Translations under genes and position numbers: made by a program
The notes under the pieces: model-generated
Database searches by the model: none
Seen by the model: only the letters and a program-made list of their open reading frames with translations
Told to the model about the DNA's origin: nothing
Source: an uncultured Brachyspira sp.
GTDB lineage: Bacteria; Cyanobacteriota; Vampirovibrionia; Gastranaerophilales; Gastranaerophilaceae
Direction: 5' to 3'
Assembly: GCA_900321895.1 (NCBI GenBank)
Contig: ONYB01000187.1
Coordinates: 1-8,535, forward strand
DNA: 8,535 nucleotides
In this document: in pieces, positions 6,401 through 8,535 of the stretch
Position numbering within the stretch: position 1 is the first letter of the stretch
How the letters are laid out: each line of letters starts with the position of its first letter

Positions 6401-7950
6401 TTACTGAAAAATTTGAAAAATCTTTGACAGATTTGAACACAAAAGTCGATGTCTTGGCAATGGCTGATAATTCCGAACTTGAGGATTTGGTTGCGACATC
6501 AACTCAAAAACTTCAAGACAGTGTAACCGATTTGCATACAAAAGTAGATGTTCTTGCAATGGCTGATAATTCTGAGTTGGAAGATTTGATTTCTGATTCT
6601 TCTCAAAATTTATCTGACAGAATAGACGAACTTCACAGCAAAGTTGATATTTTAGCGGCGGATGACAATTCTTATCTTGAAGAAAGTATTGATGATATTA
6701 GAGATTTAATTCAAGAACAGCAAAGTCTTTTCTCTACTCTTGATAATTCGGATGATAAAATTGCAAAAATGCTTGAATTGTTGCAGGATAAAGTTGAGGC
6801 ACTTGCAAATACGGATGTGTCAGAGATTAAAGATGAAATCCACAGCATAAAAGATTTAATTGAGTATCAAAAAGAATATTTTGAAAAATATACGGATGAT
6901 GAAAAATCTCAAGAAATTTCTTCACACTTGCAAACTCTGATTGGGGATATCAGCAAAATCGAAAAAAATGTTTCCGAAATCGATTTAGAGAAAAATTCAC
7001 AAGATATCAAAGATTCGGTAATGACGGCGATTTTGTCCGCTATGGATCAGGTTTCGTTTGTTGAAGAAACAGAGGAAATCAAAGATTTTGTCGAAGAAAA
7101 AACTAACGCAATCAATGAAACACTTTTGGATGTCAAAAAACAACTTACAAATATCTCAAATGCCGGAAACAGCGATATGGACTTTTATTCATACTCCTTG
7201 CAGGATGTTGAGTCTGATTTGGCAAAATTGAGATTGACGTTGAACGAGCTTTCGGCAAACCCTTCTTCAAACGACGAGGTTGGTGTAATTTCCGCAAATA
7301 TCGGCAGAATGGCAAAATCTATCGAGCAGTTGCAAGCCGATTTGAAAAACAAAGAGGCTGACGGAGCTTTGCAGACCGACTTTGAAAAGTTGAAGGAAGA
7401 TATTTTGAGCTTGAGCGTCAGAACTAACAAAATTCTCTTGAATTCTGACAATTCTCAAAAATTTATCACTGACACTCTTGACGACTTTACTCAAAAAACG
7501 ACTAATTTGCAGGACAAATTGGAGGATTTGGCAAACAATAAACTTGATGCAAGACTTTCTGTAATCGAGAATACAGTTAAAGAAAATGCTTCAACGAGCA
7601 AGCGTTTGCAGAGTGTTATGACATACCTCGGCGAGTGGATGGACGGCACGACCGAAGCTATTTCAAATATTCAGGAAACGACAGCTCAAGCTTCAACTGT
7701 TACAGAGATGATTGAAACGTTGAAGAGTGAAATTCCTAATCAGGCCGAAATTCTTGAGGCTGTTGAGGTGAAGTTTGAAGAGCAGCAGGCAAAAATTGAT
7801 AATTTAGAACAAAAACTAGAAAAAGTACTTGAAAAGTTGTCGGCTTTAGATGAAAATGTAATCAACACAAAGATAGACAAACTTGACGAAAAACTCGACA
7901 GATTGTCTATGAATATAGAAAAGCTGACAGCCTATGTTGATGAAGAATAG
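3454..7950 (+). CDS. Giant alpha-helical coiled-coil protein of unknown function (1498 aa)
   Basis: I do not recognise a named family. The protein is 1498 residues with only three prolines (124, 1270, 1428), so residues 125-1269 contain none. It has three tryptophans and four cysteines, and Glu, Lys, Asp, Ser, Asn and Leu dominate. No signal peptide, membrane segment, Walker motif or LPxTG anchor was seen, so it is probably cytoplasmic. Periodic leucine/isoleucine/valine spacing indicates coiled coil throughout. Residues 206-317 form a 28-residue tandem array and about 869-1095 a 33-residue array (listed separately). The core K-[ILV]-D-x-[IL]-[AS]-[LM] also occurs at 18-24 and 1480-1486. A less coil-like island with YLGEWMDGTTE lies near 1391-1401, and residues 1440-1498 are a regular heptad coil. 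ATG 3454 has a moderate AAGTGGA ribosome site; the frame has a stop at 3406. The FAD-oxidase gene overlaps its 3' end. Similarity searches would probably return SMC, myosin or apolipoprotein-like hits from composition alone. A cytoskeletal or scaffold role is a guess. Confidence 0.9.
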   Translation: MAYDIDEFNKVLAGINSKIDNLALNDEEKTALMKGLKNSFENGSSAQMQRLETFEEELKTLKGMLENSDNENISRFFEELRRMEEGFKNEILSISSDKDQVFEDLKNGMAALYQKTSAFEETYPEKNLESLNSLKSQLEELIQKVQDDVNGHIKTDYDMLAQAIGALYGSLEKLKSDVTSSNTQSIHKLTDCVHTANTNKTEIVSKIDELMAILNNLNAQNGKFQDSLDTTDGRIGEILSGITFGAVDRNQIKEMISTNGNKVDEVTQNLTKSALDREQILGSLITANSKIDEISLNVRTNLSNQISDLKNDIAVAVDRVETIKGEIAQTEKDYLSQIMTGVRESAGMISEFKENTASHLSEYLYAIKDALAAFSEDMRVSQENITSDVLGKKAEEIKKLSEDIENLDESLKLNLSEQLKSVEDKLADCSEKHKFETIEKISEITDLINGLLDSVKDLSGENLNVLKEKLISLEAELKDNYSTYETNLNLIQEKIGQYISSVENISKDTNLKLENSFEEVVSLKDEVGAVREKLNSFNDIKTETLDEYFSNVVDKIGEITSQIENYKSGMSENIKISMRENIDFVDKGLGYISTNLTDLKENQNNSRKEILENLEEKISEIKTEFSLVKTDVVNALTENGENLVKEFEGVKSALDKFSELDFEKFTDEMKNQIQLSYLNLIAEIKDELSQGADTYGKIEASYKDIVARVSGLETSVSDFTEENFELVKNVVNKIDANVSAVLEKNNEISENWKSTIEELNNQIRENQKEYEHSLVNLLEQVEGTLDEKLLTSQKDLQEWISGILENNEIVQILKDNSQETFDRLEALKMQVEEGFVMNDSSQRVVESVKKVLDETIDTLNEKFTSLDQKVDVIAMADNTELFDAIDESSERINSILNSVKTELDGVSVALAAKDYEVVVKDCENIQFSLEQLHSKIDAIALNGSEEKLDYVSVACKNIQDLLGEVQKKVASLEDDNANKISAFTEKFEKSLTDLNTKVDVLAMADNSELEDLVATSTQKLQDSVTDLHTKVDVLAMADNSELEDLISDSSQNLSDRIDELHSKVDILAADDNSYLEESIDDIRDLIQEQQSLFSTLDNSDDKIAKMLELLQDKVEALANTDVSEIKDEIHSIKDLIEYQKEYFEKYTDDEKSQEISSHLQTLIGDISKIEKNVSEIDLEKNSQDIKDSVMTAILSAMDQVSFVEETEEIKDFVEEKTNAINETLLDVKKQLTNISNAGNSDMDFYSYSLQDVESDLAKLRLTLNELSANPSSNDEVGVISANIGRMAKSIEQLQADLKNKEADGALQTDFEKLKEDILSLSVRTNKILLNSDNSQKFITDTLDDFTQKTTNLQDKLEDLANNKLDARLSVIENTVKENASTSKRLQSVMTYLGEWMDGTTEAISNIQETTAQASTVTEMIETLKSEIPNQAEILEAVEVKFEEQQAKIDNLEQKLEKVLEKLSALDENVINTKIDKLDEKLDRLSMNIEKLTAYVDEE
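4069..4404 (+). repeat. 28-residue protein repeat array, four units (residues 206-317)
   Basis: Four units start at K206 (KIDELMAI), R234 (RIGEILSG), K262 (KVDEVTQN) and K290 (KIDEISLN), each exactly 28 residues apart. Units 2 and 3 also share a D-R-[NE]-Q-I element at 248 and 276. A weaker fifth copy, RVETI at 319, is one residue out of register. Twenty-eight is four heptads, so each unit adds whole turns of a standard left-handed coiled coil. The repeat is visible in protein; the DNA copies are well diverged. Confidence 0.75.
6058..6738 (+). repeat. 33-residue protein repeat array with KVDVLAMADN core (residues ~869-1095)
   Basis: Core units begin at K869 (KVDVIAMADN), E902 (ELDGVSVAL, degenerate), K935 (KIDAIALNG), K968 (KVASLEDD, degenerate), K997 (KVDVLAMADN), K1030 (KVDVLAMADN) and K1063 (KVDILAADDN). 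Spacing is 33 residues except 29 between K968 and K997. A further KVEALANTD at K1113 follows after 50. The consensus is [LH]-x-x-K-[VI]-D-x-[LI]-A-[ML]-A-D-N-[ST]-E-L-x-D. Thirty-three is three hendecads, and 29 is two hendecads plus one heptad, so helical packing is preserved. The two best copies (6439-6489 and 6538-6588) are identical over 17 residues. Confidence 0.8.
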
Positions 7951-8535
7951 TTTAATTAAAGATTTGAAAAAAGCTTTGACTCCGGATAATGTTTTGTATG
8001 AGTTGGAAGAGAGGTATGCTTATGCCCAAGATGCTTCTAACCAGAGAAATATTACAGGATTGCCGGATGTTGTAGTTTTTGTAGAATCAATCGAGCAGGT
8101 TCAGGCTGTTGTAAGACTTGCAAGAAAATATAAAATTCCGATTATTTGTCGTGGAGCCGGTACAAATGTTGTCGGTGCCTGTCGTGCGGAACACGGTGGA
8201 ATTGTTTTGAATTTTTCGAAGATGAATAAAATTTTGGACATAAGTCTTGAAAATATGACGGCGACGGTTCAACCGGGGGTTGTCTTGGGTGAACTTCAAC
8301 AAGCTGTTGATAAAATCGGACTTTTTTATCCGCCGGATCCGTCAAATCTTGCCGTGTCGACGATTGGCGGAAGTATTGCACAGGCATCTGGGGGTGCAAA
8401 AACCTTTAAATACGGTACTACAAGAGATTATGTCATTGATTTGAAAATCGTTATGGCGGACGGCGAGATTCTTCGCACGGGTTCTAATACTATTAAAAAT
8501 GCGACAGGTTATAATTTAAATAGCCTTTTTGTCGG
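7940..8535 (+). CDS. glcD: FAD-binding oxidase, GlcD/D-lactate dehydrogenase type, N-terminal part (3' end outside window)
   Basis: This is the first ~198 codons of a flavin-linked 2-hydroxyacid dehydrogenase (glycolate oxidase GlcD or D-lactate dehydrogenase family, VAO/PCMH fold), usually about 450-470 residues. The frame runs open to the window edge. Visible motifs in order are DAS (31-33) in the N-terminal segment; PDVVVFVESIEQVQAVV; the FAD-binding RGAGTN loop (71-76); GGIVLNFSKMNKI (86-98); VQPGVV (110-115); and YPPDPSN (130-136) followed by STIGGSIAQASGG and KYGTTRDYV. The family more often has GGNIAENAGG, so S145 and Q148 are mild departures. ATG 7940 overlaps the stop of the giant gene by 11 bp, in another frame, and has no clear Shine-Dalgarno site. 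This suggests translation coupled to the upstream gene. Substrate is unknown; the C-terminal substrate domain is outside the window, so the symbol is provisional. Confidence 0.85.
   Translation, partial: MKNSLIKDLKKALTPDNVLYELEERYAYAQDASNQRNITGLPDVVVFVESIEQVQAVVRLARKYKIPIICRGAGTNVVGACRAEHGGIVLNFSKMNKILDISLENMTATVQPGVVLGELQQAVDKIGLFYPPDPSNLAVSTIGGSIAQASGGAKTFKYGTTRDYVIDLKIVMADGEILRTGSNTIKNATGYNLNSLFV

Noticed and set aside
6439..6588. DNA-level tandem repeat, minisatellite or CRISPR-like array
   Set aside because: The units are coding, in frame and diverged at silent sites, and there are no spacers. The repetition is in the protein, not the DNA.
4378..7494. Minus-strand open frames inside the giant gene (for example 4378-4752, 5587-5832, 7185-7451)
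   Set aside because: They are antisense shadows of a strongly coding, compositionally biased gene. Their translations are Phe- and Ser-rich with no domain or ribosome site seen.
3454..7950. Giant gene as a phage tail tape-measure, SMC ATPase or methyl-accepting chemotaxis protein
   Set aside because: No phage neighbours and no hydrophobic membrane segments were seen. There is no Walker A or ABC signature, and no HAMP or conserved chemotaxis signalling hairpin. Any resemblance would be general coiled-coil composition.
8087..8399. Minus-strand open frames at 8087-8302 and 8142-8399
   Set aside because: They are antisense to the FAD-binding oxidase, whose FAD motifs run continuously across this region.

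Overview
The window suggests an AT-rich, anaerobic bacterium. Lys, Asn, Ile and Glu codons are common, and the core metabolism on show is a ferredoxin-dependent, oxygen-sensitive 2-oxoacid oxidoreductase. A fermentative gut lineage such as Gastranaerophilales/Melainabacteria (non-photosynthetic relatives of Cyanobacteria) would fit. That assignment comes from general impression only; no marker in the window settles it. No tRNA, rRNA, CRISPR array, insertion sequence, integrase or phage gene was found.

Layout. Positions 1-267 (+) hold the C-terminal end of thymidylate kinase. A short gap follows, then a convergent small hypothetical gene at 289-525 (-). Positions 653-3280 (-) hold a compact four-gene operon, read right to left as delta (4Fe-4S ferredoxin), alpha, beta (thiamine pyrophosphate) and gamma. 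Together they form a complete 2-oxoacid:ferredoxin oxidoreductase of the VOR/KOR type. The catalytic and cluster-binding motifs of all four subunits are intact. A 173-bp divergent intergenic region (3281-3453) carries one recognisable extended -10 promoter for each direction. Positions 3454-7950 (+) encode a 1498-residue, almost entirely alpha-helical, cytoplasmic-looking protein. The window ends in the first ~198 codons of an FAD-linked GlcD-type oxidase (from 7940, +), whose start overlaps the stop of the giant gene.

How the genes work together. The four OFOR subunits make one enzyme that oxidatively decarboxylates a 2-oxoacid to an acyl-CoA and reduces ferredoxin, or runs in reverse. The GlcD-like gene is a second 2-hydroxyacid/2-oxoacid-linked redox enzyme, but it lies on the opposite strand and is coupled to the coiled-coil gene, so a functional link to the OFOR is only a possibility.

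The most unusual content is the giant helical protein. It has only three prolines, with none between residues 124 and 1270. It carries a 28-residue tandem array near the N-terminus and a 33-residue array in the middle. One core motif, K-[ILV]-D-x-[IL]-[AS]-[LM], recurs at the N-terminus, in the central array and at the extreme C-terminus. I do not recognise it as a named family. A cytoskeletal, scaffold or cell-length ruler role is speculation.
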